64,000 nt of DNA from Pseudomonas denitrificans (nom. rej.) (GTDB lineage: Bacteria > Pseudomonadota > Gammaproteobacteria > Pseudomonadales > Pseudomonadaceae): assembly GCF_008807415.1 (NCBI RefSeq), contig NZ_CP043626.1, forward strand, positions 1,798,001 through 1,862,000, given 5' to 3'. A program made the translations under genes and the position numbers. Within the stretch, counting starts at the first letter, position 1. Each line of letters starts with the position of its first letter. Below the pieces are notes generated by a model that searched no databases, was not told the DNA's origin, and worked only from the letters and a program-made list of their open reading frames with translations. Positions 18,849-28,109 of the stretch are shown here, one piece after another.

Positions 18849-19370
18849 ATGGCCAACACCCTCAGCCAGACCCAGATCGACTTCCGCAACGCCATGGCGC
18901 AGCTGCCGGCGGCGGTGAACATCATCACCACCAATGGCCCGGAAGGCCGCTGCGGCATCACCGCCAGCGCGGTCTGCTCGGTCACCGACTCGCCGCCCAC
19001 CGTGCTGGTCTGCGTCAATCGCGGCAGCGCTACCCACGATGTGTTCCGCAGCAACGGCCACCTGTGCGTCAACGTGCTGTGCGGCGAGCAGGAAGAGCTG
19101 GCCAAGCACTTCGCGGGGATGACCAAGGTTTCCATGGAAGAGCGCTTCACCTGGGACCTCTGGGACGACGGCTATGCCGGCCTGCCGGTGCTGCGCCAGG
19201 CGCTGGTCAGCCTGGAAGGGCGGATCAGCGACTGCAAGGAAGTCGGCTCGCACACCGTGATGTTCGTCGAGCTGGAAAAGGTCGCGGTGCGCGAGCGCCA
19301 GGACAGCCTGGTGTACTTCAACCGCGTGTTCCACCGCGTTGACCGCGAGGCCGTGCGCTGCGCCAGTTGA
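18849..19370 (+). CDS. flavin reductase, HpaC-like
   Basis: A 173-residue NAD(P)H:flavin oxidoreductase of the HpaC/HpaC-like group, which supplies reduced flavin to a separate monooxygenase. Close to E. coli HpaC in length and in the segments FRNAMAQLPAAVNIITTNGPEGRCGITASAVCSVTD and NVLCGEQEELAKHFAGMT. GGAGCG precedes the ATG. It is followed after 33 bases by catA on the same strand, so they are probably co-transcribed. No matching oxygenase gene is in the window; symbol not assigned because its oxygenase partner is unknown. Confidence 0.88.
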   Translation: MANTLSQTQIDFRNAMAQLPAAVNIITTNGPEGRCGITASAVCSVTDSPPTVLVCVNRGSATHDVFRSNGHLCVNVLCGEQEELAKHFAGMTKVSMEERFTWDLWDDGYAGLPVLRQALVSLEGRISDCKEVGSHTVMFVELEKVAVRERQDSLVYFNRVFHRVDREAVRCAS

Positions 19371-19403
19371 TCCTTATCTAACAACAAGAACGAGGTAATC
19401 ACC

Positions 19404-20336
19404 GTGACCCTGAAGATTTCCCAGACTGCCGACATCCAGAAGTTCTTCGAAGAGGCCAGCGGCGCCCTGAATGACCAGGGCAACCCGCGCGTGAAGAACC
19501 TCGTCCTGCGCATCCTGCAGGACACCGCGAAACTCATCGAAGACATGAACGTCACCCCCGACGAATTCTGGAAGGCGGTGGACTACCTCAACCGTCTCGG
19601 CTCCCGCCAGGAAGCCGGCCTGGTCGTCGCCGGCCTCGGCGTCGAGCACTACCTCGACCTGCTGCTGGACGCCCAGGACGCGGCTGCCGGTATCGGCGGC
19701 GGTACCCCGCGCACCATCGAAGGCCCGCTGTATGTGGCCGGCGCGCCGCTGTCCGAAGGCGAAGCGCGGATGGACGACGGCAAGGACGCAGGCACCGTGA
19801 TGTTCCTTTCCGGCCGCGTGTTCGACCCGCAGGGCAAGCCGCTGGCCGGCGCCGTGGTCGACCTCTGGCACGCCAACACCCAGGGCACCTACTCGTACTT
19901 CGACAGCACCCAGTCCGAGTTCAACCTGCGCCGGCGCATCGTCACCGATGCCGAAGGCCGCTACAAGGCCCGCAGCATCGTGCCCAGCGGCTACGGCTGC
20001 CCGCCGGACGGCCCGACCCAGGAACTGCTCGATCAGCTTGGCCGCCACGGCCAGCGCCCGGCGCACATCCACTTCTTCATCTCCGCACCGGGGCATCGCC
20101 ACCTGACCACGCAGATCAACCTCGCCGGCGACCAATACCTGTGGGACGACTTCGCCTATGCCACCCGTGACGGACTGATCGGCGAGGTGCGTTTTGTCGA
20201 GGACGCGGCTGCCGCCAAGGCGCGTGGTGTGGAAGGGCGCTTCGCCGAGATCGAGTTCGACTTCCAGTTGCAGCAGGCGGTTTCCGCCGATGCCGAGGAT
20301 CGCAGCAACCGTCCCCGCGCCTTGCAGGAAGCCTGA
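19404..20336 (+). CDS. catA: catechol 1,2-dioxygenase
   Basis: A 310-residue intradiol dioxygenase that opens catechol to cis,cis-muconate in the beta-ketoadipate pathway. It aligns end to end with P. putida CatA. The four iron ligands are visible: Y163 (GTYSYFD), Y197 (PSGYGCP), H221 and H223 (RPAHIHFF). The N-terminal helical linker that binds lipid and makes the dimer is present. Downstream catB, catC and catR are absent here, so this is either a second catA copy or a split cat locus. Pairing with a flavin reductase hints at a two-component hydroxylase making catechol. Confidence 0.95.
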   Translation: MTLKISQTADIQKFFEEASGALNDQGNPRVKNLVLRILQDTAKLIEDMNVTPDEFWKAVDYLNRLGSRQEAGLVVAGLGVEHYLDLLLDAQDAAAGIGGGTPRTIEGPLYVAGAPLSEGEARMDDGKDAGTVMFLSGRVFDPQGKPLAGAVVDLWHANTQGTYSYFDSTQSEFNLRRRIVTDAEGRYKARSIVPSGYGCPPDGPTQELLDQLGRHGQRPAHIHFFISAPGHRHLTTQINLAGDQYLWDDFAYATRDGLIGEVRFVEDAAAAKARGVEGRFAEIEFDFQLQQAVSADAEDRSNRPRALQEA

Positions 20337-20372
20337 TTCCCGCCAACGCTCCGACTTTGCCGGTACCCCCGA

Positions 20373-20446
20373 CGTAGGGTGGAGCGATACCCATGGCTGT
20401 CAGCGCACGGATTGATGGGTATCGCTGCGCTCCACACCATCCTACG
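20373..20446. repeat. REP-type palindrome, GTAGGGTGGAGCG class
   Basis: CGTAGGGTGGAGCGATACCC ... GGGTATCGCTGCGCTCCACACCATCCTACG (arms complementary). Same class as 33444-33528. Confidence 0.8.
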
Positions 20447-20503
20447 TTGAGCGCTCTGTAGCTCCGCAGTTGGGCTGTCTACAGACCAACGCTGTGCCAA
20501 CAC

Positions 20504-20545
20504 TGTAGGAGCGGGCCATGCCCGCGACCCGCGGACAACGTCCGC
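20504..20545. repeat. REP-type element, TGTAGGAGCGGG class
   Basis: TAGGAGCGGGCCATGCCCGC followed by GACCCGCGGACAACGTCCGC, a variant with a second short hairpin. Confidence 0.8.
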
Positions 20546-20565
20546 TGTATTAGGAAGCGTTCAGT

Positions 20566-22574
20566 TCAGCCCCGCCGCTCCCTATGCATCAGCCAGAGGA
20601 AGTACGGGCAACCGATGAACGCCGCCAGCAATCCTGCCGACACCGGCCACGGATAGGCGATGTTCCGCCCCAGCCAGTCCGCCACCACCATGATCAGCGC
20701 TCCGGCTACCGCGCTCAGCAGCACTTGCGGTGCCGCGCGGCGCACGCCGAGGTGGCGGGCGATATGCGGACCGATCAGACCGACAAAGCTCAGCGGGCCG
20801 ACGATGATGGTCGCGGTGGCGGTAAGCACCGCGGCCGTCAGCAGAATCATCAGGTGGCTCAGGCGCAGCCTCAGTCCCAGGGCAGTCGCCGTGCCGTTGC
20901 CCAGCGTCAGCAGGTCCAGCGGGCGAGCCAGCAACAGGCTGACGCCAATCATCAGTGTGCCGACCACCAGCCCGGTGCTCGCCGACATCACGTCCACCTG
21001 ATAGGTCGAGCCGGTCATCCAGCTCATCATCGCCGTCATGCGCGGGTCGCCGCTGGCCAGCAGCAGGGTGCTCAGCGAGTGCAGCAGGGTCGTCAGGCAC
21101 ACGCCGGTGAGCAGCAGGCGCTCGGCATTGAAGGTCTTGCGCCAGGCGAACCACAGCAGCAGGCCGAGGGTGAGCAGTGCGCCGATGCTGGCTGCCGGGA
21201 CCATGTAGACCTGCGGCTGCGGCATCACCAGAAACAGCACCAGCACGGCAATCGCCGAACCGGAAGTGGCGCCCAGCACTTCCGGGCTGGCCATGGGATT
21301 TCCGGTCAGGCGCTGCACCAGCAGGCCGGCGACGGCGAGCATGGCGCCGGCTGCCAGTGAACCGAGCACGCGCGGCAGGCGCCATTGCGCGATGGCGTCG
21401 CTCAGGCCGGCATCGCCCCAGTGCCAGCCGTTGGCATCCACTGCGAAGTAGATGGCCGGCAAGGTCAGCAGGCCGAGCAGGACCGCCGCGCCGATGATCA
21501 GCCGCCACGGGTGCTCGCGCTGTGGCTTGGCCGGCGCCGGGCGCGGCACGATACCACCGCTGCGCTGGCGGCTGAGCAGCCACAGCAGCAGCGGCACGCT
21601 GAAGATGCCGGTGAGGATGCCCGCGGGAATTTCCCCGGCGAAGCGCGACAGTTCGCGGGCGATCTGGTCCACCACACAAAGCAGCGCGGCCCCCAGCAGT
21701 GGCGCCCAGACCAAGCGTTGCTTGAGCGTGCGCGCACCGCACAACCGCGCAATGGCCGGTGCGGCAAGGCCGACGAAAGCCAGCATGCCCACGGCGCTGG
21801 TGACGAACGCACTCAGCGCTACAGCCACGGCCAGGCCCATTACGCGGGTACGCAACAGGTTCACGCCCACCGCGGCGGCACCTTCATCCTCCAGCCCCAG
21901 CACGGCCAGCGGGCGCACCATCAGCAGCGCGATGACCATCGCCACGGCCAGGCGCGGGCAAGGTAGAGGGCGCCGTCCCAGCCACTCTGGTTCAGCGAAC
22001 CGGCCTGCCAGAGCAGCAGGTCGATCAGGTAATCGTGGTTGAACAGCACCAGCAGCGCGTTGAGCGACACGCAGTACAGGCTGATGACCATGCCGGCGAG
22101 GATGAAGCGCATCGGCGACAGGGTGCGGCCCCAGGCGAAGGCAAACAGCAGGCAGGCCGCCAGTGCCGCGCCGGTCAGGGTGACGGCTTCCAGGCCGTGC
22201 ACCAGCAGGGTCGGGGCGAAGATGGTGGCCGCCGACAGGGCAAGGTTGGCGCCGGCGGAGACGCCGAGGGTCACCGGTTCCGCCAGCGGGTTGCGCAGGA
22301 TCTGCTGGAACAGCGTGCCGGCCAGGGCCAGCGCGGCGCCGGCCATCAGGCTCACCGCCAGGCGCGGGAAGAAGCTGAAGTGCAGCAGCACCTGGCGCAC
22401 GTCGTCCAGGTCCGGCGACCACAGTGCCTGCCACCAGAGGTCGCGGGGCAGGGCGCCTTGCAGACCATGGAACACCAGCAGGCCAGCGAGGGTCGCCAGC
22501 ACCAGCGTGCAGATCGCCGGGCCAAGCGGCAGACCGCTACGCGGGGCGGCGAGGCCGAGAGTCGATTCAGACAT
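20566..22574 (-). pseudogene. fhuB: ferric-hydroxamate permease FhuB (fused double permease), apparent -1 frameshift
   Basis: Inner-membrane permease of the FhuBCD importer, built from two fused FecCD-type halves (E. coli 660 residues; here 669 if repaired). The N-terminal 207 residues (LAGTLFQQILRNPLAEPVTLGVSAGANLAL) are in one frame; from about 21956 the rest (RLAVAMVIALLMVRPLAVLGL to HRERRG) is in another. Reading GCCCCG in place of GCCCG on the coding strand restores the protein (...YLAPRLAVAM...). So one C is missing from a short C run. It overlaps fhuD by 8 bases (ATGTCTGA). Both halves otherwise look functional, so an assembly error or very recent mutation is likely. Confidence 0.88.
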
Positions 22575-23472
22575 GGGCGACCTCCGTGGCGCTGTCCAGG
22601 TAGGCGGCGATGCGTTCGGCGAGGTCGAGCACCGAAGCGGCGCCGGCGTAGGGGTAGAAGCGCTGCAGCGTCAGGGTGTGGCCCTGGCGCACGGCGGGGA
22701 GGTTGGCCCACAGGTCGTTGGGCTGCCGCAGGCTTTGCAGGCGTGCCGAGGTGGTGGGGATGTCGACGTAGACCAGGTGTGCGTCCGGGCGCTCGGCCAG
22801 GCGCTCGATGCTGACCATCGCCAGCCCTACCGGGCCGACGGGTCCTTGCCAGGCATTCTCGACGCCCAGGCGGTCGAGCACGTCCTGCACCATGCTGCTC
22901 CTGCCATAGACAGCCGCGTGGCGACCATCCTGGTTGAGCACGGCCACGCACACCGGCGGCAGTGAGCGGCTCGCCAGTTTCGCCCGCAGCTCGGCCAGGC
23001 GCTGCTCGCCCGCGGCGATGTAATCGGCGGCGACCTGTTCGACGCCGAGGCGCCGCGCCAGGTCGTTCATGAACCCGGTGGTGGCGCGCCAGGCGCCGTC
23101 AGCGGCCGGGTAGATGGCCACGCGTTCGGTCGGCGCGATGCCGTTGAGGCGGCGCTCCAGGGTCGGGGTCATCGGGTCGCTGAGGATCAATTGCGGTTGC
23201 AGCTGCTGGATCAGTTCGAGGTTCGGTTCCCAGTAGGGACCCACGTCACGCACGCTCTCGGGCAGCGGCTGAGTCGGCATGCGCACCCGGTAGTAGCGGT
23301 CGTCGGAGATCGCCAGGGGCGGCACGCCCAGGGTCAGCAGCGTCTCGGCGGCCACCCAGTTGAGCGCGATGATCCGCGTCAGGCGCTCGCCAGCGAACAC
23401 CGGCAGGCCGGAAGCGCAGGCCAGCCCGCCGATGGCGAGGCCCTGCAGCAGGTGGCGACGGGTGAGGGACAT
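22567..23472 (-). CDS. fhuD: ferric-hydroxamate binding protein FhuD
   Basis: A 301-residue periplasmic binding protein of the FhuD/BtuF fold. It starts with a Tat-like signal (MSLTRRHLLQGLAIGGLACASGLPVFA). The body follows E. coli FhuD: RIIALNWVAAETLLTLGVPPLAI, a VRDVGPYWEPNLELIQQLQPQLIL strand, VYGRSSMVQDVLDRLGVENAWQG, and VSIERLAERPDAHL. It delivers ferric hydroxamates to FhuB. The stop overlaps the fhuB start by 8 bases, which means tight coupling. The signalling TonB receptor gene lies 125 bases upstream on the same strand and probably heads the operon. Confidence 0.92.
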   Translation of the reverse strand: MSLTRRHLLQGLAIGGLACASGLPVFAGERLTRIIALNWVAAETLLTLGVPPLAISDDRYYRVRMPTQPLPESVRDVGPYWEPNLELIQQLQPQLILSDPMTPTLERRLNGIAPTERVAIYPAADGAWRATTGFMNDLARRLGVEQVAADYIAAGEQRLAELRAKLASRSLPPVCVAVLNQDGRHAAVYGRSSMVQDVLDRLGVENAWQGPVGPVGLAMVSIERLAERPDAHLVYVDIPTTSARLQSLRQPNDLWANLPAVRQGHTLTLQRFYPYAGAASVLDLAERIAAYLDSATEVAHV

Positions 23473-23597
23473 GCACTACTCCTCGCGTGAAACAGGCTCT
23501 TGAAACAACAAACGCTTGAAACAACAAAGGGCCCCCTGCGAACAGGGAGCCCGGAAACAGCAGGCGGAAGCAGCGCGCGGCCGCTTCCGCCAGTGCC

Positions 23598-25988
23598 TTA
23601 CCAGCTGTACTTCACGCTGGTCATGACGGTGCGACGCAGGCCCGGGTAGCAGGAGATCGGGCTGTCGCAGGTCGCGGCATACTCCTCGTCCAGCAGGTTC
23701 TGGGCGTTCACCGAGAGGGTCACGTTCTTGTTCAGCGGGTAGCTCACGCCGGCGTCGAACAAGGTGTAGTTGTCGACGTGGTAGGTGTTGGCGTTGTTGC
23801 CGTAGAGCGAGCCGGTATAGCGCACGCCGCCGCCGATGGAGAGACCGTCGACCGCACCTTCGTGGAAGGTGTAATTCAGCCAGCCGTTGGCCATGTGCTC
23901 GGGCACGTTGGCCGGGCGGTTGCCTTCGTTGGCGTCGTTGCTCTTGGTGATCTTGGCCTTGGTGTAGGTGTACGAGGCCAGCAGGTCCCAGTTCTGGTCC
24001 AGCTTGGCCTTCAGCTCGGCCTCGATGCCGCGCGAGCGCTGCTCGCCGGTGGCCTCGCTGAAGCCGGTCGGCACGCCGTTGGCGTTCAGCTGGTTGGTGA
24101 GGATGTTTTGCTTGGTCAGCTCGTAAGCGGCCAGGGTGATCAGCAGGGTTTCGTCCGGCTGGAACTTCACGCCCGCTTCGTACTGGTGCGCTTCGCTGGC
24201 CTTGAAGGCGCTGCCGTCGGAGCTGATGCCGGTGTTGGGCACGAAGGACTCGGAGTAGCTGACGTAGGGCGCCAGACCGAAGTCGGTCAGGTAGGTCAGG
24301 CCGACACGACCGGTGAAGGCGTTGTCCTTCTGCATGCTGTGGGCGCCGACGTGGTTGTCCAGGTCATTGCGCACGTAGTCGTAGCGGCCGCCGGCGGTGA
24401 GAATCCAGTGGTCGTCGAACTTGACCTGGTCCTGCAGGTAGGCGCCGATCTGCTCGATGTTCTGGTCGTAGTCGATGGACTGGATGCTGTTGCCCTTGTT
24501 CGGACGCGGAACACTCTGGCCGTACACCGGGTTATCCAGGTTCAGCGACGGGCCGAGGGTGCGCCAGCGCGCGACATTGGCGTCCTGCCAGCTGTAGTCC
24601 GTGCCCATCAGCAGCGTGTGCTTGATAGAGCCGGTGTCGAAGTTGGCCTGCAGCTGGTTGTCCAGGTTGAAGGTGTCCATGTGCTGATCGAAGCGATCCG
24701 CGGTGCGGATGATGTTCCGCCCCACCTGCAGTTGCGGCAGCAGGTTGTTGAAGATCAGGTCGACCTGGCCGTAGCGCGCGTTCTGGCGGAATTCCCAGGT
24801 GTCGTTGAAGCGATGGCGAAACTCGTAGCCCAGGGTGTACTGGTCCTGGTCGAAGTGGTTGTAGTTGTGGTCGCCGAGCAGGGTGCCGGTGGGGTGGCCG
24901 TTGACGCTGTAGTCGAAGATCGAGCCGGAGTTGCGGTCACGCAGGAAGTCGGTGAGCACGGTCAGGCTGGTGTCTTCGTCCGGCGCCCAGGTGAAGGACG
25001 GGGCGATGTAATAGCGGTCGTCCTCGACCTCGTGGCCGTCGTCGTACTCGGCCTGGGTGTTGGCGTCGCGGGCCAGGCCCACCACGCGGTAGAGGAACTG
25101 GTTCTGGTCGTCCAGCGCGCCGCCGAGGTCGAACTGGCCCTGCTTGCGGTCATGGTTGCCGCCAGTCAGCTCGACTTCGTTGATGTGGTTGGCAGTGGGC
25201 TTCTTGCTCACACGGTTGACGATACCGCCGGCGTCACCCATGCCGAACAGGCTGGAGGACGGGCCACGGACCACGTCGATGCGCTCGAAGGCATAGGGCT
25301 CGCTGCGAAAGAAGGCGTAGCTGTTGTTCTGCTGGCGCAGGCCGTTGAGGTAGTCGCTGGTGGCCTGGGCGTTGAAGCCGCGGATGTACATCCAGTCGAA
25401 GCCTTTCGGGTCCAGGCCATAGGCTTCCACCTTGACGCCGGGCACGTAGCGCAGTGCTTCGGTCACGGTCTGCGCGCCCTGGGCGTCCATCTGCTTGCGG
25501 GTGATCACCGAGATCGACTGGGGGATTTCCAGCAGCGGGGTGTCGGTCTTGCTGCCGCTGTTGGAGGTGCGCGGCACGTAGCTGTCTTCACCTTCGACGG
25601 TACCGGTGATGACCTGGGCGGACATGTTCAGGGTGTCGCCGCTGGCGGAGTCGGCGCCCAGCAGGGTCACGCGGCTGCCTTCGACCTGGTACTTGATGCC
25701 GGTGCCCTGCAGTAGGCGTTCCAGCGCCTGGGCCGGCTCCATCTCGCCGCGCACGCCGGGGGCGCGCAGGTTCTGCACCTGGCTCTGGTTGAAGACGATC
25801 TGCAGGTTCGACTGCGCGCCCAGGCTGGTGAGCGCGGAAGCCAGGGACTGGGCCGGGATGTCGATGCGGACCGGGGCGGCCTCGACGGCGGAAGCCGCCA
25901 ATACCATCCCCAGGGCGGTGGCGCGGACCAGGCGGGCCAGAGGCTTCACCTTGTGCTGGGATTGCAGCGCGTAGCGGTTGCGACTCAC
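23598..25988 (-). CDS. TonB-dependent ferric-siderophore receptor with signalling (STN) domain
   Basis: A 796-residue outer-membrane receptor of the FpvA/FoxA/FiuA type. Order: signal peptide (about 1-38), STN signalling domain (about 39-110, IDIPAQSLASALTSLGAQSNLQIVFNQSQV), plug with IPQSISVITRKQMD and RGPSSSLFGMGDAGG, then a 22-strand barrel ending VKYSW. The STN domain binds a FecR-type anti-sigma factor in the periplasm, fitting the fecR and fecI genes 2-3 kb away. Start is GTG at 25988 with AAAGGAG eight bases before. A Fur-like box lies 45-63 bases upstream. Neighbouring fhuDB suggests a hydroxamate ligand (ferrioxamine- or ferrichrome-like, or the locally made siderophore). Confidence 0.93.
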   Translation of the reverse strand: MSRNRYALQSQHKVKPLARLVRATALGMVLAASAVEAAPVRIDIPAQSLASALTSLGAQSNLQIVFNQSQVQNLRAPGVRGEMEPAQALERLLQGTGIKYQVEGSRVTLLGADSASGDTLNMSAQVITGTVEGEDSYVPRTSNSGSKTDTPLLEIPQSISVITRKQMDAQGAQTVTEALRYVPGVKVEAYGLDPKGFDWMYIRGFNAQATSDYLNGLRQQNNSYAFFRSEPYAFERIDVVRGPSSSLFGMGDAGGIVNRVSKKPTANHINEVELTGGNHDRKQGQFDLGGALDDQNQFLYRVVGLARDANTQAEYDDGHEVEDDRYYIAPSFTWAPDEDTSLTVLTDFLRDRNSGSIFDYSVNGHPTGTLLGDHNYNHFDQDQYTLGYEFRHRFNDTWEFRQNARYGQVDLIFNNLLPQLQVGRNIIRTADRFDQHMDTFNLDNQLQANFDTGSIKHTLLMGTDYSWQDANVARWRTLGPSLNLDNPVYGQSVPRPNKGNSIQSIDYDQNIEQIGAYLQDQVKFDDHWILTAGGRYDYVRNDLDNHVGAHSMQKDNAFTGRVGLTYLTDFGLAPYVSYSESFVPNTGISSDGSAFKASEAHQYEAGVKFQPDETLLITLAAYELTKQNILTNQLNANGVPTGFSEATGEQRSRGIEAELKAKLDQNWDLLASYTYTKAKITKSNDANEGNRPANVPEHMANGWLNYTFHEGAVDGLSIGGGVRYTGSLYGNNANTYHVDNYTLFDAGVSYPLNKNVTLSVNAQNLLDEEYAATCDSPISCYPGLRRTVMTSVKYSW

Positions 25989-26032
25989 TTGTTTAGCTCC
26001 TTTAACCTTGAAGGCATGATCTTGTAATGCAA

Positions 26033-26051
26033 TTTCTAATAAGAATGATTC
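26033..26051 (-). promoter_or_regulatory. Fur-box-like site before the receptor gene
   Basis: On the coding strand the site reads GAATCATTCTTATTAGAAA; it resembles the AT-rich Fur consensus of GATAAT-type hexamers (AGAAT/ATTCT core) and is placed at promoter distance from the GTG start. Confidence 0.6.
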
Positions 26052-26159
26052 AGCTTTATGTGACGCGCCGGCTGGAAAAAACCGGAAAAATCCTTTCGAT
26101 CTTTTTTTGTTGCTGAGTGACGGCGGCAGGAAAGGGCGGCCGTCCAGGCCGCCGGGCCG

Positions 26160-27848
26160 TCAGTGCATGGCCATGCCGGAACCGCCTGGTGGCGCTGTAG
26201 CGCGGTGCTCCTCGATCTCCACGATCTGCCCGGCGCTCATGCGCAGCAGGCGATCCGCGACGTCGAAATAGCGGTCGTCGTGGGAGATCACGATCAGTGT
26301 CTTGCCCTGGGCACGCAGCTCGGGCAGCAGCTCGGTGTAGAAAATCCGGCGGAATTCTGGGTCCTGGTCCGCTGCCCACTCGTCGAACACCAGCACCGGG
26401 CGTTTCTCCAGCCAGGCCTGCACCAGTGCCAGGCGCTTGCGCTGGCCGGTGGACAGATCGGTCGTCGAAAATTCCTGGCCCTGCAGGCTGACCTTGTGGG
26501 CGATTTCCAGGCGCTCCAGGTAGCGGCCGGCTTCTGCCGGAATGTCCTGGCTGCCCTTGAGCAGGTCTTCGAAGAGGAAGTAGTCGGCGAAGATGGTGGT
26601 GAACAGCTGGCGGTAGTCGTCGCGGACGGTGTCGGTCACCGGTTCGTCATTGAGCAGCAGCTCGCCGCCACGAGGGGCATAGAGGCCGAGCAGCAGCTTG
26701 ATCATGGTCGTCTTGCCACAGCCGTTCTCGCCAGCAATGAAAAGGATTTCGCCACGACTGACCTTGAGGTTCAGCGGACCGACGCCAAAGCCACGGGAGC
26801 CGTCGTCGGTGGGGTAGTGGTAGGCCAGGTCGCGCAGCTCGATGGACTGGAAGTCCAGCGGCTTGCGACCGTCATCGGCCAGCAGCAGGTTCGGCTCCGG
26901 CGAGGAGAAGCGCACCGACAGCTCGGCAATGCGGCGGAACGCGACCTGGGCGCGGGTCACCACTGGCAGCTGGCCGATCAGGCCTTCCAGCGGCCCCTTC
27001 ATGTACAGCAGCACCAGGATGAAACCGGACAGGGTGGCCTGGTCGGTGCTCGGCCACAGCGACTGGTAGGCCAGCGCCACGCCGATGACGATGAAGAACA
27101 GCGTCGAGCCGAAGCCCTTGGCGACGTTGAACAGGTTGATCGAGCGCAGCTGGATGTCACAGATTTCGTCGGCGGTACCCTGCAGGCGTTCGCTGTAGTG
27201 CTGGAAGCGGCGCGGACGGCTGATGCGCAGCTCCTTCGCGCCCTCGGCGATGGCGCGGTAGTGCTTCTGCAGTTCGTCTTCCTTGTCCCGTGCCTCGAAG
27301 AAGCCCTTGATGCCCTTGGCCCGCGCGACGTACTGCACGGCGCTGCCGACGACGATGGCGATGGCGGTAGCGAGGAACATCGGCGGCGACAACCAGGCCA
27401 GGTAACCCAGGCAGCCAAGCGTGGTGGTCAGGGCGACCGCCAGCGGCGCGAAGGCGAAGGCGAAATCGCTGATGGTGTCGATGTCGTGGGTCAGCACCGG
27501 GATCAGGCGGTGGCTGCGGTAGCGCTCGATCTGCTCGATGGGCGCGGAAATGATCTTGCTGCCCAGGTCCTTGCGCAGCCTCGCGATCACATGCTGGCCG
27601 ACATAGTTGGTGCCCATGTCGGAAATGATCGAACCTATCAGGGCGATGGCGCAAAGGCCGGCGAACCCCAGCAGCAGGCCGGCCGGCATGCCGCCTGGCG
27701 AATGCAGGCTGTAGTTGATGGTGGCGAGCAGCGCGGTGATAGCAGAGCCACCGAGAATCCCCAGCAGGGTCGCAGCGGTCAGCGGCAGCCAGTGCGGCCG
27801 CAGCAGTTTGAGCATCTCGGGGAAGGCGCTTGGAGCGGGTGTTTGCAT
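26160..27848 (-). CDS. cyclic-peptide/siderophore export ABC transporter, PvdE-like
   Basis: A 562-residue half-transporter: six membrane helices (about residues 1-310) fused to an ABC ATPase. Walker A AGENGCGKTT, signature LSTGQRKRLALVQAW, Walker B VLVFDEWAADQDP and switch VISHDDRYF are all present. The SyrD/PvdE family moves non-ribosomal peptides or their precursors into the periplasm. It lies 171 bases upstream of the receptor gene on the same strand. Placement in the siderophore island makes a siderophore or precursor the likely cargo. Called PvdE-like, not pvdE, because no pyoverdine synthetase is here. Confidence 0.87.
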   Translation of the reverse strand: MQTPAPSAFPEMLKLLRPHWLPLTAATLLGILGGSAITALLATINYSLHSPGGMPAGLLLGFAGLCAIALIGSIISDMGTNYVGQHVIARLRKDLGSKIISAPIEQIERYRSHRLIPVLTHDIDTISDFAFAFAPLAVALTTTLGCLGYLAWLSPPMFLATAIAIVVGSAVQYVARAKGIKGFFEARDKEDELQKHYRAIAEGAKELRISRPRRFQHYSERLQGTADEICDIQLRSINLFNVAKGFGSTLFFIVIGVALAYQSLWPSTDQATLSGFILVLLYMKGPLEGLIGQLPVVTRAQVAFRRIAELSVRFSSPEPNLLLADDGRKPLDFQSIELRDLAYHYPTDDGSRGFGVGPLNLKVSRGEILFIAGENGCGKTTMIKLLLGLYAPRGGELLLNDEPVTDTVRDDYRQLFTTIFADYFLFEDLLKGSQDIPAEAGRYLERLEIAHKVSLQGQEFSTTDLSTGQRKRLALVQAWLEKRPVLVFDEWAADQDPEFRRIFYTELLPELRAQGKTLIVISHDDRYFDVADRLLRMSAGQIVEIEEHRATAPPGGSGMAMH

Positions 27849-28060
27849 CGTCTTTTCCTGGACCCGGCCTGCCAGTGGGTAGGCCGCACAACGGGGCGAG
27901 ACGGCGCGCGAATCAGGAAATCATCGGCAAATCCGAATCGTTCCTATCAAGACGAATGAGCCGGAAGAAAACTGAAGAGAATTTGCGAATTTGTCGCAAT
28001 TAAGAAGACGCAGGAGATCGTGGCGGAACCGTCCGCCGTGTAGCGCCGTGATGGAGACCC

Positions 28061-28099
28061 TGTAGGAGCGGGCCATGCCCGCGATCGCGCGCTCCTACA
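28061..28099. repeat. REP-type palindrome, TGTAGGAGCGGG class
   Basis: Compact perfect form: TAGGAGCGGGCCATGCCCGC then GATCGCGCGCTCCTACA, located between the exporter and fecR genes. Confidence 0.85.
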
Positions 28100-28109
28100 A
28101 TGGTTGGGC

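Noticed and set aside
23778..25715. 645-codon plus-strand frame opposite the siderophore receptor
   Set aside because: Antisense to an unmistakable TonB receptor; Val/Gly/Ala-rich shadow composition.
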